Source of the DNA: Megascapheus bottae
Lineage: Eukaryota; Chordata; Mammalia; Rodentia; Geomyidae
Direction: 5' to 3'
Length of the DNA stretch: 64,000 nucleotides
Assembly (NCBI GenBank): GCA_024803745.1
Contig: JANJXV010000014.1
Span: 186,001 to 250,000, forward strand
A program made the translations under genes and the position numbers. Positions 22,336 through 34,540 of the stretch are shown here, in pieces. The stretch's first letter is position 1; each line of letters starts with the position of its first letter. The notes beneath the pieces are model-generated. The model was not told the origin of the DNA, made no database searches, and worked only from the letters and a program-made list of their open reading frames with translations.

Positions 22336-22448
22336 GAGAGCTGGGCTTGGTGTGGTGTGCCTGTAATTTTAATATTTGGGAGGCATAGACAAGAAGATCC
22401 TTAGTTCTAGGCAAGCCTTGGCTAAATAATGAGTTATTTCAAAAAATA
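22336..22448 (+). mobile_element. B1-like SINE monomer
   Basis: Gagctgggcttggtgtggtg, gtgcctgtaattttaatatt, gggaggcatagacaagaaga and a final A-rich run match a B1 monomer in order. Confidence 0.8.
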
Positions 22449-22879
22449 TCATTAAATAAAGCAGATGTAGAGAAACAGCCTTCCCCCTTTTACAATGCTG
22501 ATACAATTTAGATTAGTCTAACATTTCGTAGAACAATTTAGCAATATATACCTAAAGCAAGTCCTATGCATCTTGTTCAAATGCATGGCTCAAAGTGAGG
22601 TAATGAATTTCACTTCATAGAAGGGTAAAATACCAGAGATTTCCTCCTGCTCCAAAGATTTGGAGCTATCAGACTTTTTTTCTAATTAAAAACAGTTTTA
22701 TAAAGGTCTTAAGCTTGATAATAGAATACATATAAGGTCACAACCCAAGATATTTATGTCATCATTAATTAGTCATTACAGGTTTCATTTATAGTTCATA
22801 TGACTCAAATTATGTGATTATATTTATGTGCATATGGTATTGAGAGAAAATATATGTTAATAGCTGTAAAGTATTTTTG
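22449..22879. other. Unassigned AT-rich sequence
   Basis: No gene or family is recognised. Confidence 0.5.
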
Positions 22880-23056
22880 GCTTGCTCTGTCACAAACTAT
22901 ACTAAGCACTCCATAGTTCTTTTATTTCATAGCATCAGTGTATTTATGAAGAAAACATGCTCAGTTTGGAGACAAAGAAACAGAGTCACAAGGTCTTTGT
23001 CAATGGTCATGCAGTTAGTTAATATATAATTTTAGGCCCAGTTCCAGCTCTCTCCA
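22880..23056 (+). mobile_element. MIR SINE fossil
   Basis: Order of motifs: actatactaagcactccata, tatttcatagcatc, gaagaaaacatgctcag, gtcacaaggtctttgtcaat and gcagttagttaatatataat. This matches the MIR core and 3' half. It is highly diverged. Confidence 0.65.
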
Positions 23057-23150
23057 AGAATCCCAACCACTACCTTGTCATTATAAAACATAATAAATTG
23101 CAATGGTTGAAAAACAGCTAAATTGCAATTGATAAAGAATAATGCAGACA

Positions 23151-23333
23151 TGGGGCCGGGAGTTTGGTCTAGTGGTAGAGTGCTTGCCTAGCATGCACGA
23201 AGACCCAGGTTTGATTCCTTGGCACTACATACATAGAAAAAAGCCAGAAGTGGTGCTGAGCCTCAAGTGGTAGAGTTTTAGCCTTGAGAAAGGCCTACAG
23301 GCCTTAAGCTTAAGTCCAGGACTGGCAAAAAAT
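23151..23333 (+). mobile_element. ID-type dimeric SINE with a 16-bp target-site duplication
   Basis: The tRNA-like head (tggtctagtggtagagtgct, ggtttgattccttggcacta) is joined through agaaaaaagccagaagtggt to an ID-like right half. Perfect 16-bp repeats aagaataatgcagaca lie at 23135-23150 and 23334-23349. Confidence 0.93.
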
Positions 23334-23423
23334 AAGAATAATGCAGACAAAACTGGTTTATTATGAATTATTACAATAGAAATAACTAGAAGATACATTG
23401 TTATAATAATAACGTTATTATAA

Positions 23424-23642
23424 GGCTCACTCCTATAGTCCTAGCTACTCAGGAGGCTGAGATCTGAGGACCTCAGTTCAAAGCCAGCCCAGGCATGAAA
23501 GTCTGTGAGACTCTTATCTCCAATTAACCACCAGAAAACCAGAAGTGTTGCTGTGGCTCAAGTGGCAGAGTGCTAGCCTTGAACTGAAGAACTCAGGGAG
23601 AGTACCCAAGCCCAAAGTTCAAGTTCCATGACCAACCAAAAA
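23424..23642 (+). mobile_element. B1-headed, ID-tailed composite SINE
   Basis: Clear order: gtcctagctactcaggaggc (B1 head), gtctgtgagactcttatctc linker, agaaaaccagaagtgttgct junction, then gctcaagtggcagagtgcta (ID-like right half) and an A-rich tail. Confidence 0.9.
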
Positions 23643-23716
23643 CAAAGTCAGACAAAAAACTCTTTAGCTAGAACTTAAAAATAAAAATGTAATATTCTTT
23701 AAAAAACAAAGTCAGA

Positions 23717-23825
23717 AATGTAGCTCTGGCTCAAGTGGTACAGCACCAGTCTTGAGCAAAAGAAAAGCTAAAGAACAGCACCAAGGCCCTGACTTCAAGC
23801 CCCAGTAATGGCACACAAGAAAATA
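23717..23825 (+). mobile_element. SINE right-half monomer
   Basis: Contains ctctggctcaagtggtacag, cagtcttgagcaaaagaaaa, then cttcaagccccagtaatggc and an A-rich end. Only the ID-like right half is present. Confidence 0.8.
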
Positions 23826-25204
23826 TAATACTATTGAAATGTTACTACATAAACTAGTCATATGTAATAATCACTCATGGAATTAACACACACAGCTTCA
23901 GTAGAGACAAAACCCAGTATTCTGTAATGCAACCTTTTCTAATCTTTGTTAGACTCTTTCTAAAGGTATATTATCTTGCTGAAAACACAAGTAATTATAA
24001 AATAAATATGATTCAGTAGAACCCTAACAAAGGTGTTCACTCATTCTCCAGGTCCTCCTGCTTTAAAAGTTTTAATGTGATATTTTAGATGATTTCATGG
24101 TTTACTGGTTTACTGAAATCAGAACAGCCCCAGCACTGGCTAATACACACACTCAAAATCTGTCTTGGCTCTGCAGAGAATCTAATTCTCTCTGGTGATG
24201 GTTGTTCTGTATCACCTACAGGTTAGTGGTTGCTCTGCATTTTCTGATATCCAACAAACAATGAGCTGGGCAGTGCCAATTCAGGTTCCTAGCTGTCAGA
24301 CATGGTTGCCCAGGTGTTTGTTCGCTTTTATTAGCCCATTGTAGATGTTGGCTGTCCTCCCAGAGTTTCAGCTTTGTTTTAAGCTCACGTTTGTTTGGAC
24401 CATCTGCTTCAGTAAACCAGCATTCTCCTTTCCTGGTTATTCACCAAGAGTTGAGACAAGTTTGTGTTCATTTTGTTTTGTTTTTTTTAAGTGATTGTCA
24501 CCTGCCCTATATACACTTTTATATTCAATTCTCCAATTTTCTTCAGAAAACATTTTATAGGAGTTTACTTTCATTTCATAATCTAGATTGATGTTTTTAT
24601 TCCAAGTAAGAGCATTTTTTAAAACCTAAAAACATTTAAAATATATTTCCTTCATATTCTATATGTAATATCCCCAGTCTCTATTATCATATATTTACCT
24701 ACTTAGATAACTTATATTTTCAGTCTTAAGTCATATATGTATAAAAATAACTACCTCTTTGTAAGCAATAAATTCAAGGAAGCGGAAAAACATATATATT
24801 GTGAGTTCATGCTACACATTAACAAGGACCAGAGCATCTCTAAGCCAAAAAGTTATGTGTAAATCTAAGCAAAATCTACCACCAGAAAAGGAGCTATAGA
24901 TAAATTAGCAATGAAAAAGGGTTAGGTAGTACCATCTCTATGGCTAACTCATAAAATAAGAGTGACAGTAACAGGAAAGAGAAGGGACATGGATTATGAG
25001 GAAGTACAGTTATATGACAGGTAACATTCTCAGAATTTCCTCGGTGTTTGTGTTAAATCTGACCACAGGACTACAGTGAGTACTTTGGATCTAATTTCTG
25101 GAAGGAGAGGGCAAAACAAAGTAGTACACAAACACATACATGGAGTTCCCAGGGAGAGGAATCAAGGCCAATTAGAACTGGAACACAGGTTGTGGTTATA
25201 AACT
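23826..25204. other. Unassigned sequence
   Basis: No family is recognised. The part at about 24120-24400 is less AT-rich than its surroundings and lacks SINE or L1 motifs. The 66-codon open frame at 24391-24591 has no family resemblance. Confidence 0.45.
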
Positions 25205-25218
25205 TCAAGGCAATAAGC

Positions 25219-25923
25219 ACATAGCTATCGAGCCATCGTGATCCTCTCCTAAAAATTATCAGCCTTTGTTCTCAATGTGTGAATGCTTAGAGTGCTGTTT
25301 AATTAATTGTATCTAAGTGTGAGTATTTGCCTTTTAAAAAATTGTCTTTTACTATCCATTGGATTAACTTGAAGATTTGTAGACATATTCCGATTATTAC
25401 CAATGAGGAGATCCATGAAGTCTATATTTCTTTGATTCTGGCTTACTTTGCCTAATATAATTTCTCCAAATCTTTCTAGTTCCTTACAAATGGGTCAATG
25501 ACATTTGGGATAGGATTACAATGGCCCAATGTGCATATGACCATATAAAATGATGCTTATTGAAATGAAATCGAAGAAATAAATACAAGAGGATATTTAC
25601 TGGACTGTTTTCAGTTATTTCTTTTTTCTCCTTTGGTTTATTCCCTGTTTTCATTGTTTTTATTTCTGTACCCTGTGTCTTATATACAAGATTATCTAAA
25701 GGAAAATCACAGAAATGATGGGACAAAGAGTGAACCAATTTAAAAATGATATTTACTACACACTATGTTGGAAATAATCCTTACAATTGTGTGGAGGAGG
25801 GGCATGTGGAGGTGGGAGAAAATGAAAGAGGGAGTAACATTGTTTAAAGAGAAATGTACTCATTACCTTACAACTCTAACCTCTCTATACATCATCTTTG
25901 TGATAAAATTTAAATTTAAAAAC
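25219..25923 (+). mobile_element. L1 with probable 5' inversion
   Basis: At 25330-25515 the DNA is the complement of the L1 ORF2 end (tttgattctggcttactttg, tagttccttacaaatgggtc). At 25785-25923 it is plus-strand L1 3' UTR (ggtgggagaaaatgaaagag, gtaacattgtttaaagag, and an end close to tacatcatctttgtgataaa). The 14-bp repeat tcaaggcaataagc at 25205-25218 and 25924-25937 brackets both parts. The middle (25516-25784) is too diverged for me to assign. Confidence 0.75.
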
Positions 25924-25937
25924 TCAAGGCAATAAGC

Positions 25938-27134
25938 CTAGTTCTAGAATCTTAACAAAGTTAGCAAAGCTGACCTCTTATAGAAACTCCAATTGTTGCT
26001 GGTATTTTAACATTTCATTACTTAAAGGAATTTGATTGCTTTAACTATTGATGAATGCACATTTTAGTTGAGTCTTAGCAGCCTTAGCAGTTCAGAACAC
26101 AAGATGAATTCTTTAGGTTTGGAAAACCAGATAGGTAATCATAATTGCAGACCCAGGTTAAAAATCAGTATTAAAAACTTAAACTTTGAAGCCTATGACA
26201 CATAGATGGCAGGCATTACAAGTCATTCACGGCATGCTTTCCCATTGAATGTACATAAACCTATCATTCATTCCCCTGGGACCATGAAGATGCTATGTAC
26301 TGAGTGATCCACATGGCTATTTCATTCGACTTGAAATCTATTTGGTATCCTTGATTTGTCCTTTTCTTTCTCCAGTCCTTTGCTGCTAAGTTCTCATGGA
26401 AAGTTTTATAGGAATATCATTATCTGCTGAGTGCAGATGGTTGTAGTTCTTCTACCTATTAATATGGGGAGAAGGTGACTTGAAAACATCAGAAGCACTA
26501 TTGGAAATTCTGCTGACTGATGAATGCTTTTGCAGGCCAAAAAGTATTTTTTGGATCTTATCTGGAAGACAGTTCTTCAGATAAATTTCTTTAAATATTC
26601 CCATAGTGTCCTGAGTTAAACTTTTGTTTAAAGGGAGCAAGAGACAAACATAGGGAGCTTTCACTTACATTTATTCAAACATCCCAGAGGGCTGTTGTTG
26701 AAGTTTGGCTATTGAGTGGAATGGTCTCCTGAGTCTGTGAGCTCAAACACAATCCTTTTCAGGGTATAAATGAAGCTAGGCACAATTAGGCAGAAAATGA
26801 TAACTTTAAAGTGAAAAGAAACTATGCAGGCTGCAGTCCAACTTCAATAAGAAAATAAAAGAAAGAAAAGCTTTACCCTTGCATGGATAAAGTGACCTTC
26901 AGTGAGAGTAGTAAGAAGCATTCCTTTGAAGTGTCAGATTCCCTGGATCCTTGCTTTCAAAAACCAGCATTTGTTTCCATAATTACAAGGTAAGGTAATA
27001 TACAGTAAAACCTCACCAATTAACTAAAACAAACTATTCAAATGTATGTACTCTAAATTCAACTGGACCATTTTCCCTGAGTTAAAGAATTTATGAGAAA
27101 TACTTCCCAAAAAGAAATGGGCTGATTTATTTTT
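25938..27134. other. Unassigned sequence
   Basis: No gene or repeat family is recognised. Open frames here are short and unconvincing. Confidence 0.5.
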
Positions 27135-27372
27135 ACATTCTATATTTTAATTTTTTGTAATGTACCAATTGTACTGGATAGGGGGGGATAAAATTGTGAT
27201 ATTTCCATCCTCATGAGCCTACCTCAATCTCACCCATATAAACATATCTCTGTCAACCCTGCCTCCATGACTCTCTCCCACCAACTCCTCAAAACAATTT
27301 CATTAAGGTTTTACTGTTCTTTTATATATGCAAATAAACTATATTGGTCTCTCTTTTTTTGGTTTCTTTTAA
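27135..27372 (-). mobile_element. Older L1 3' UTR fragment, minus strand
   Basis: Follows the complement of the older rodent L1 3' UTR: aattgtactggataggg, aaattgtgatatttccatcc, and further on taaggttttactgttctttt. Related to 14478-14650 and 38805-38990. Confidence 0.6.
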
Positions 27373-27753
27373 AAGAGCTCAAATAGATTTTGACCCAATC
27401 TTACCCCAATCTCTTTCTAAAATTCTGGCAGATATTTGATAGTGCTTCAGACAAGTCTTAATGTATTGTTTGTTTGTTTTTTCTTTTGTCTATCATATCA
27501 CTGTCCTTAATATTTAAGAATGGTCTGGATAATTGAGGTAGAGAGGGAAAATTCCAGAAACTAACCATTAAAATCTTACATAATTTAATAAAGTAACTCA
27601 AATGATATCCGAGACATCGAATGAATACCAAAAAAGAGAAAAGCAGAAAAAAAGAAACTTGAAAGAAATTTTGAAGTTCTTTTGAGTTCAATAGCTGCCT
27701 AACCAAATAGAATGTGATGTGAGATTTTTAGGGCAAAAGGTACCAAAGACTAC
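27373..27753. other. Unassigned AT-rich sequence
   Basis: No gene or family is recognised. Confidence 0.5.
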
Positions 27754-27768
27754 TGTGTGTTAGTTCTT

Positions 27769-27897
27769 TTTTCCATATATTTTTATTGTAATTAATAGAA
27801 GGGTTACATTGTATTCACCAGATAGAAGGTGCATTAATTCACATACATTGATACCCTTTCTCATGTCTTGGTCCCAATTTCCCTCCCCCCACCCCCA
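27769..27897 (-). mobile_element. Short L1 3' end with a perfect 15-bp target-site duplication, minus strand
   Basis: A 129-bp insertion consisting only of the L1 3' end (complement: ttttattgtaattaatagaa, gggttacattgtattcacca, ttgataccctttctcatg, C-rich tract). The perfect repeat tgtgtgttagttctt lies at 27754-27768 and 27898-27912. Confidence 0.94.
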
Positions 27898-28344
27898 TGT
27901 GTGTTAGTTCTTAAAGAATTGTACCTTCAGCCTGCTAGTAGTTGCCATTCCCATAACCTTTGAGGAAATATGTACAGCACTCAAGTTGCATGTTTACCTC
28001 CATCTCAGTGACAGAGCATTTTCTCTATTTTCAGGCCTTAGTACTTCAGGCTGCCTCTAAAAATGAACGCCTACTGACTGACTGCTTTAGATAGATAAAA
28101 CTTTTAGGGTACTTTTTCTAAATAATAATAATAACAGTAATACTAAGAATGAATGATTACCATTTTTTAATTCCTAAGATAGTAACTATGGTCTCAAAAC
28201 TTGTTTGCATTTTCAGTAATGTATCAGTTGTAGCGAGCAAAAATGTTATTTTTATACATAGTAAATAGTTACATAGAAATTATTAGTTATAAAGTACTGC
28301 CTGACTGAAGAGTTGCAATTTCTGGATTCTAGAGTTCATAATTC

Positions 28345-28500
28345 TTTTTTTGTCAATTTAATTTCATTGTCAATGTGATGTACAGAGGAGTGACAGTTAC
28401 ATACATAAGGTAATGAGTACATTTCTTGTCATTGTTATCCCCTTCCTCATTTTTCCCCATTTTTCCTATCCCAAGTTGTAAAGTTCATTTCCAGCATATT
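28345..28500 (-). mobile_element. Divergent L1-like 3' end, minus strand
   Basis: Atttcattgtcaatgtgatg, tacagaggagtgacagttac, atacataaggtaatgagtac and a C/T-rich stretch. Same order as the local L1 3' end but a different subfamily. A close relative lies at 29306-29520. Confidence 0.62.
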
Positions 28501-29305
28501 TGTTCACTGGGTACAACCATATATAATCCCCATTCCTGAATCAGAATCACAATACCCATTCCCTAACAAAGAAAAGCAGAGCTCAGTAGGGGAATGCCTA
28601 CATATGATTTTTGTACCTCTAAAATCGGTGCAATTACAGGGCTCAGGGTCTGGTTTTGTCTTCAAACTGTGTTCTGTGGTAGTATTGGATCTGTTTCTAT
28701 ACGCAAAAGAGGAGAGAGAGTGAAAATACATATCTGTGATTGTGAACCTCTAAAGACTGAGCAACTAGAGTTCATAATTTTTACTATTAAGCAAATTATC
28801 AGAAACTTGGGTCACAGAGGAATTATGCCTCTGCCTATTTTCCTATTAGAAAAGAATAGAGAATACACCCTACCATTTCCTGGGCTTTTTTCTCTCTTAA
28901 CGCAAATTACATAGAAAAGTAAGGCTGTTCCTTTTGGAAGAAATCTTCAGAATGATCTTTATAATGCAGATAACTGCATTAATGAAAGAATTCAAAAATG
29001 TTTTCCATGACTTTTCAAATTAATACAGATGTGGCCAGATCATAGATTTTTGACACATAGGAAAGTTTGATAGAGAAGAAAGAAAACAAATTTGATCGTT
29101 ATCTAGAAAATAAAAATCTTAGTAGAAATTACTGCAAGGCAGATTGCAACATAACTTCAAACATAACTTTCAAGCCATTAGATTTATCACAAAATAATTC
29201 TGTAAATTACACAAAGAGTCACAGACTGACACAGCCTCATATTCAATGTTTCTTTATTGCTTATAATGGTGAACTTATTTTTTACTGGTATACTAGATAT
29301 TTTCA

Positions 29306-29520
29306 TTTAGTTTTGTTTTGTTGTCGAGGTGATGTACAGAGGGGCTAGTTACATATGTAAGGTAATAAGCACATATCTTGTTAAACAGTGCTATTCCCTC
29401 CATTTTCTTCTGTATTCCCTACCCCCCCCACTCTTCTACCTACCAAGTTGTTCAATTCATTTCCAACATTGTGTCTTGTGATGATCACTGTTGCATTGGT
29501 TCAGCTTTTGTCCTCTGTCT
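29306..29520 (-). mobile_element. Divergent L1-like 3' end, minus strand
   Basis: Gttgtcgaggtgatgtacag, ttacatatgtaaggtaataa and a run of seven C at about 29424-29430. It pairs with 28345-28500 in sequence and orientation, about 960 bases apart. Confidence 0.62.
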
Positions 29521-32500
29521 CACCAGTTTCTAAGCAATTATTTCCAATGCAAGCTAGAAAAAATATTTACCTAAAGGCAAATGAAAAGTTACTTTTTTGC
29601 ACAGAGCACAGCATTTTTTAAGCTGACAAAGAAGGTTCAGAGAAGCAGTGATTGTCAAATATGTGTGATGTCACACCTCAACAGAGTCCTCTTGGTGAGC
29701 CACAAACTGTGGAAGAATTACAGATATTTCCTTCATTTCTCTTTACAAATTATTATCAGCTATTAAATCTCCTACTGAGTGGATTATTGACTTTGAAGTT
29801 TTTAGTACACTACTAAAGGTTACTGAAGCTGAAATTCAGGATGATAAGAAATTTAGTCAACATACATGCACTGGAGTACAATATACATTAGCTTTGATAC
29901 ACACAGGTGAGGTAAGAAAAGAGTGTGTCATAATAAGAAGCCAGCCATACAAACTTTGTCTTTAAGGAGGGTGTCTTTTGGAGCAAAGCATCATGAGGAA
30001 ATAAAGAACAGACATTCCATGTCCCAGGCACTGTTCTAGCCACCACATCTTGCAAATGAAGAAGACTTTCACATAAGTGAGAAACTGTCAAAGTCCAACA
30101 CCTAAAGTAACCAACCTCCATTCACCTCCAACAGCATGAACATCCAAAGTGAGATTTCTGGAGAAGAAGTCCCACACATATTGTTACTCATAGACATGCA
30201 TGTAAAAAGGTAAAGAGCACTATGAGCAACAAGAATGTAGAAATAAAGCAAAACAAACAATAAACTGAAATAGCAATGTTCATAATCAACTATTGAGAGA
30301 AAAGAGTACTGAACAGGCTAAGAAATATTCTCTACTTTAAATTGTGCCTTACACTAAAATTATTTGATTTATCACTCAAAAAGATTTGTAAAATTCAGCT
30401 CATTTTAAATAAATAGAGTAGAGGCAGGAATTTAAATTATGAATAAATCCCTATGCCAAAGAAAATATCCAGAAGAGAAAATGAAATATAAGATAGCGTC
30501 TAGGTTACATAGTCATCTGATGGCAGCTTCATGAAAGTCCAGCATCATGGGCTAAGATTATTTGAGCCACTAACACAGACATCTCCAGACATAAGAAGAA
30601 TATCCTACATATGTCCTATGTTTTCTGTAGGACCAGAAATCTAAGGATATATTTACCATGGAAAGTGTCATGCACACCTTGATCAAACACATCTGAAATA
30701 AAAGGAAAATGTATTCTAATAATGGTTTGAGATGTCATGCATTAACAGTAAGAGAAATAGCTAATTTACAATAAGAGAACGTTGAGTATTGAAAATGAGA
30801 TAGAATTAAAATGAGTTAACACCTCCATAACCAATAATTAATCATTGTGATGTTGACCACATCAACTGCAAGTACTGTTAATGTCATAGTGACTGGGTAA
30901 TAATCACATGCTCATAATAGTAGCCTCATGAACATACAATGACTGAAATAGCAAATATGAACAATGTCCAATCAAAAGTATTAAAATGTGAATAATCCCA
31001 AAACATGCTATAAGAAAATATCCTTGCATTTGAATTTTCAAATCATAAATTGCAGTCAAATTGTTTAATCATCAGTAGTTTGATTTTTTTGGCTTATAGT
31101 AAGCTGAAATTTCATGTTATATTTATATACTTGCAAAAAATACTTTTCTAAATAACATACCAAAGTGCACATAGTTCTGTTTACATTATTTCTGCCACAT
31201 ATTTTGAGGTTTTATTTTTTTTCATTTGGGAGAATGCTATCTTGATACATACACCAACAAGATATATGGCATCTGAACAATATCTAATCCTAGGCAAAAA
31301 ATAAATCAAGAAAATTCTTGAGGATAGTGAAAAATTATAAACACAGCTTTCATCTTCCAATTGGCTTTTCTTGGAATATTAAGTTGAATTTAACCAACCA
31401 TTATATTTCATAAAATTTCTTTGTAGGAATGACTTTATGTGTGAAGTCTCTTAAAGACCTAGAGCTATGTCATCTCTGACTGAATCTATTATGGTAATAT
31501 TATGTCAATGAGAATTACTGTCAGCCTTATAGTGGGAGTTGTTCTGGAAAAGTTAATAGCATATTTTTCTAAACCCTAAGGATGAAATGTAGATGAAGGA
31601 AATATTCACTTGGCTTCTTTAGCACAGTAAACCAAATCTACTAAAGAGACATATAAATAGCCATTATTTAAGCTATTCAGACCAGAAATATCTCATTCTC
31701 ACAGAAGCTAATGGTTGTAGGATATAAGTTATTTGCAGTAGATATCTAGGCTGATATATGCACAAGATAATTTCTAAACTCTTTAGATTTGTTGGTATAC
31801 TTTGAAATGACTCACTTGTAGTATAGTATTTGTTATTCCTGAGTGTTACTCTATATGGTATCATAATGATCATTTAGACAGCAACCTAGATGTTTTTCAC
31901 CAAGAGACCTTTAATTTCTATACAATTTTATATAGTTATCGTCTACCAATATAAAGGATAATTTTAGCCAATTCAATGAATTATCTGTGTAGAAGCTTGT
32001 AATACTTTCTTAATGTACCAACATGGAAATGAGAGGATAACATTTTAAGTAGCAATGAAAGCATTTCCAAGATTGTAATAAAACAATATCTTCCTTAAGT
32101 GCTGAGGAATTATAATAAGCCTCCCATTCAGGAGTATTTATTATGTTTTTACTAATTCAAATTCTTTAGCAATAATAAATTGGCTATAATTCCTTAAAAT
32201 TGGTTTGACTTAGAAATAAACTTTCCAGAACTAACCTATTTTCAACATTCCTACATCATAAATTTCAAAACTCTTGACTTTGAAAACTGAAGAACTTTCT
32301 GTGCCAAAAGGAATACAAAAAATACTGTATCCATGCATTAGATTTTTACAAATATCTAATTTAAATCATTTCTATTGCCATCACAACCGTAGAGCAGTAT
32401 GGGTAAATAACACTCTTAAAGTCATTTCAATAATGCATGAATATTTCTGAAATGGAACCTTGTATACTTAAAGAAGTTTTGTTTCTATAATTCCAGTATT

Positions 32501-32560
32501 TCTTTTGCTCCTTCTTTTCAAAACTAGCACAAAGCTATTAAAACAGTTTGCTGGGTCTAT
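29521..32560. other. Unassigned AT-rich sequence, 3 kb
   Basis: The longest stretch without any recognised transposon besides 53.5-56 kb. No gene structure is seen. Open frames are at most 77 codons. Confidence 0.5.
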
Positions 32561-32760
32561 CTTAAATTTTGCCAAGAATTAGAATGCATGTGGCCTTGAC
32601 CAATCTCATTAGCCTAATGATAGTGAGATATATGAGGGTTCTGTCATTGCAGCCCATATGGGGTCTAGCTTCAAGGGAAAATGCAATCTTCACAAAATAA
32701 CCTCGGCAGATAACAATGGCACTACCGTCTGTTCAGACAACACTCAAACCTCTGAGAAAT
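32561..32760. other. Candidate conserved non-coding segment
   Basis: Lacks transposon motifs, is less AT-rich, and has dense non-repetitive words (gaccaatctcattagcctaa, ggcagataacaatggcacta). I cannot test conservation here. This is a flag, not a claim of function. Confidence 0.25.
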
Positions 32761-32982
32761 AGCTACACTCTAGTTCCAGACTTTTTACATTTCCTTTTAT
32801 GAGAATATTTGAGACATTTTGAACATTCTTCTAGGACATAGCCATGGTGATAATCTAGGCATTGTTTGGGGGTTTTTTGGCATATGAATAATTTCTTTCA
32901 TACACAAAAATATCTTTTTTGGCTTATAGGAAATAAGTGTTTCAAATTACTTATTGGTAATTATCATAATCATCTTTGTGAT

Positions 32983-33265
32983 TGTTGTTCTTTTTTTAAT
33001 TGTTGGGGTAATGTATAGAGGCGTATACAGGTGTATAGTTACATTCGCCAGGTAGTAGGTGCATTACTTCTCACACATTGATACTCCTTCTCATGTTTTT
33101 GTTCCCATTTCCCTCCTCCACCCCTCCTAATTATCTTTTTCCCCCATTTCCTTTCCTATTTCAAATAAACATATATACAATATACCAGATTAGCCAAACA
33201 GCAAAAAAGAGAAGAGAAAGAACATACTACTTAAGAACAATAATAGTGTACTATATAAAACAATT
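32983..33265 (-). mobile_element. L1 3' end fragment, minus strand
   Basis: T-rich start, attgttggggtaatgtatag, gttacattcgccaggtagta, tgatactccttctcatgttt, C-rich tract, then ctatttcaaataaacatata and tactacttaagaacaataat. An extra gcgtatacaggt duplication follows the first segment. Confidence 0.86.
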
Positions 33266-33269
33266 TCTT

Positions 33270-33516
33270 TTTAGTTCTTTTTTCCCTAAAGTTTATCTCA
33301 TGTTGTTACTCTATCTGACTTTGGAACCTGATATTTTGTATAATTTTTTGTGTGTATTTGAAAAGGGGAAGTAAGAGGAAAACAAGATGTGTGGGAGAAG
33401 TGGGTCAGAGAAAGTGAAGGAGAAACATGGGAAGGGGTAACAATGTACAAGAAGTAATGTGCCCACTACCTGATGAATGTAACTGTACATTACCCCAACA
33501 ATAAAGTAAAACTAAG
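33270..33516 (+). mobile_element. L1 3' end fragment, plus strand
   Basis: Starts at tttatctcatgttgttactc, then tctgactttggaacctgata, a purine-rich tract, gaaggggtaacaatgtacaa, gaagtaatgtgcccactacc and a caacaataaagtaaaa end. It is head-to-head with the preceding minus-strand copy. Confidence 0.86.
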
Positions 33517-34089
33517 AAAGAAAAACAAATTATGTTATTGCCCTTGAATTTTCTTTTAGTGTTTGTGTGCTGTTGCTTGTTTGTCGAGTTTGGAGTTTTG
33601 GTCAAGGTTTGACTTAGTTTGGGGCCTAGGTTTGCTTATGAAGATTTTCATAATCTAACCTTACCAGGGAACTATACAGAAACTCTTGAATGTTCCCCAA
33701 CCTGACTAGTTCATTAGACTCTCAGTATGCTTATGTGGTACTTCACTAAAACTTTGTCTAAAAGTAGATAACATAAAACTCTATATAATACTTAGGGATG
33801 CTTTCATTTATATATTTTCAATTCTCTTTACTGTGAAAGTACTTTGAAGGAATATAGTAGCATGTTAACAAGCCATCCACATATACTTCCTTTACATTGC
33901 CTTGGTTTTGATTCAGAAAGAAATTAGGGTTAAAAATAAGACTGTCTTCTTAAAGTCTAATGAATCTGGTTTTCATGATCTCTCATTCTGACTTTAGCAA
34001 TTATTCACATCTGTACCCAAGATAACCTACCCCGTCTAGACACTGTTTCTTCCTTGTACTTTACTTTTTGTATAATACTTTATTCCTAT
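33517..34089. other. Unassigned AT-rich sequence
   Basis: No gene or family is recognised. Confidence 0.5.
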
Positions 34090-34240
34090 GCAGTGCCTTT
34101 CATCCACAGGTCTCAAAGTGGTTCTTTTTCTCCAATATGCCTTTATATTCTCTAGAGAACCATAAAGGCTTTTTATATTGTAACACTAGCCTTCTTTTAC
34201 AGGTGAAATCTGGCCTGGTTGCTAAGAAGCATGGATTTGA
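34090..34240 (+). mobile_element. Possible ancient MIR3/L3-like fragment
   Basis: Gtgcctttcatccacaggtc followed by tcaaagtggttc resembles the start of the L3/MIR3 type 3' region, and cttcttttacaggtgaaatc resembles the later part. Weak and very diverged. Confidence 0.3.
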
Positions 34241-34540
34241 ATACACTCTGTAGCAGCTTCTACCTTCTCCTTTTAAAATGGTTATTCTTTTTAATCCATT
34301 GAAGGGCATTTGACTATCATTTTTAAAAATCTCCTTTAAAAGTCAAAATGCAATGCTCTGGAAATCATGAATCTCATTGCCACGGTATGGTAGGTTCTCT
34401 TGCTTTGAGATCTATAATCATTTCTTCAGTGTCAGTAATAAAATGCTTCAGTAACCTCTCCCAACCCCTTGGCAATCTGCCTACGAGTGTCAGGATATTT
34501 TCCCCTGAAATCCCAGGACTCAGAGACAAGTGAGGGTGCC

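Noticed and set aside
32983..33516. Twin-primed single L1
   Set aside because: Both arms contain the 3' UTR, so two L1 ends are present. A single insertion with 5' inversion would show each L1 position once.
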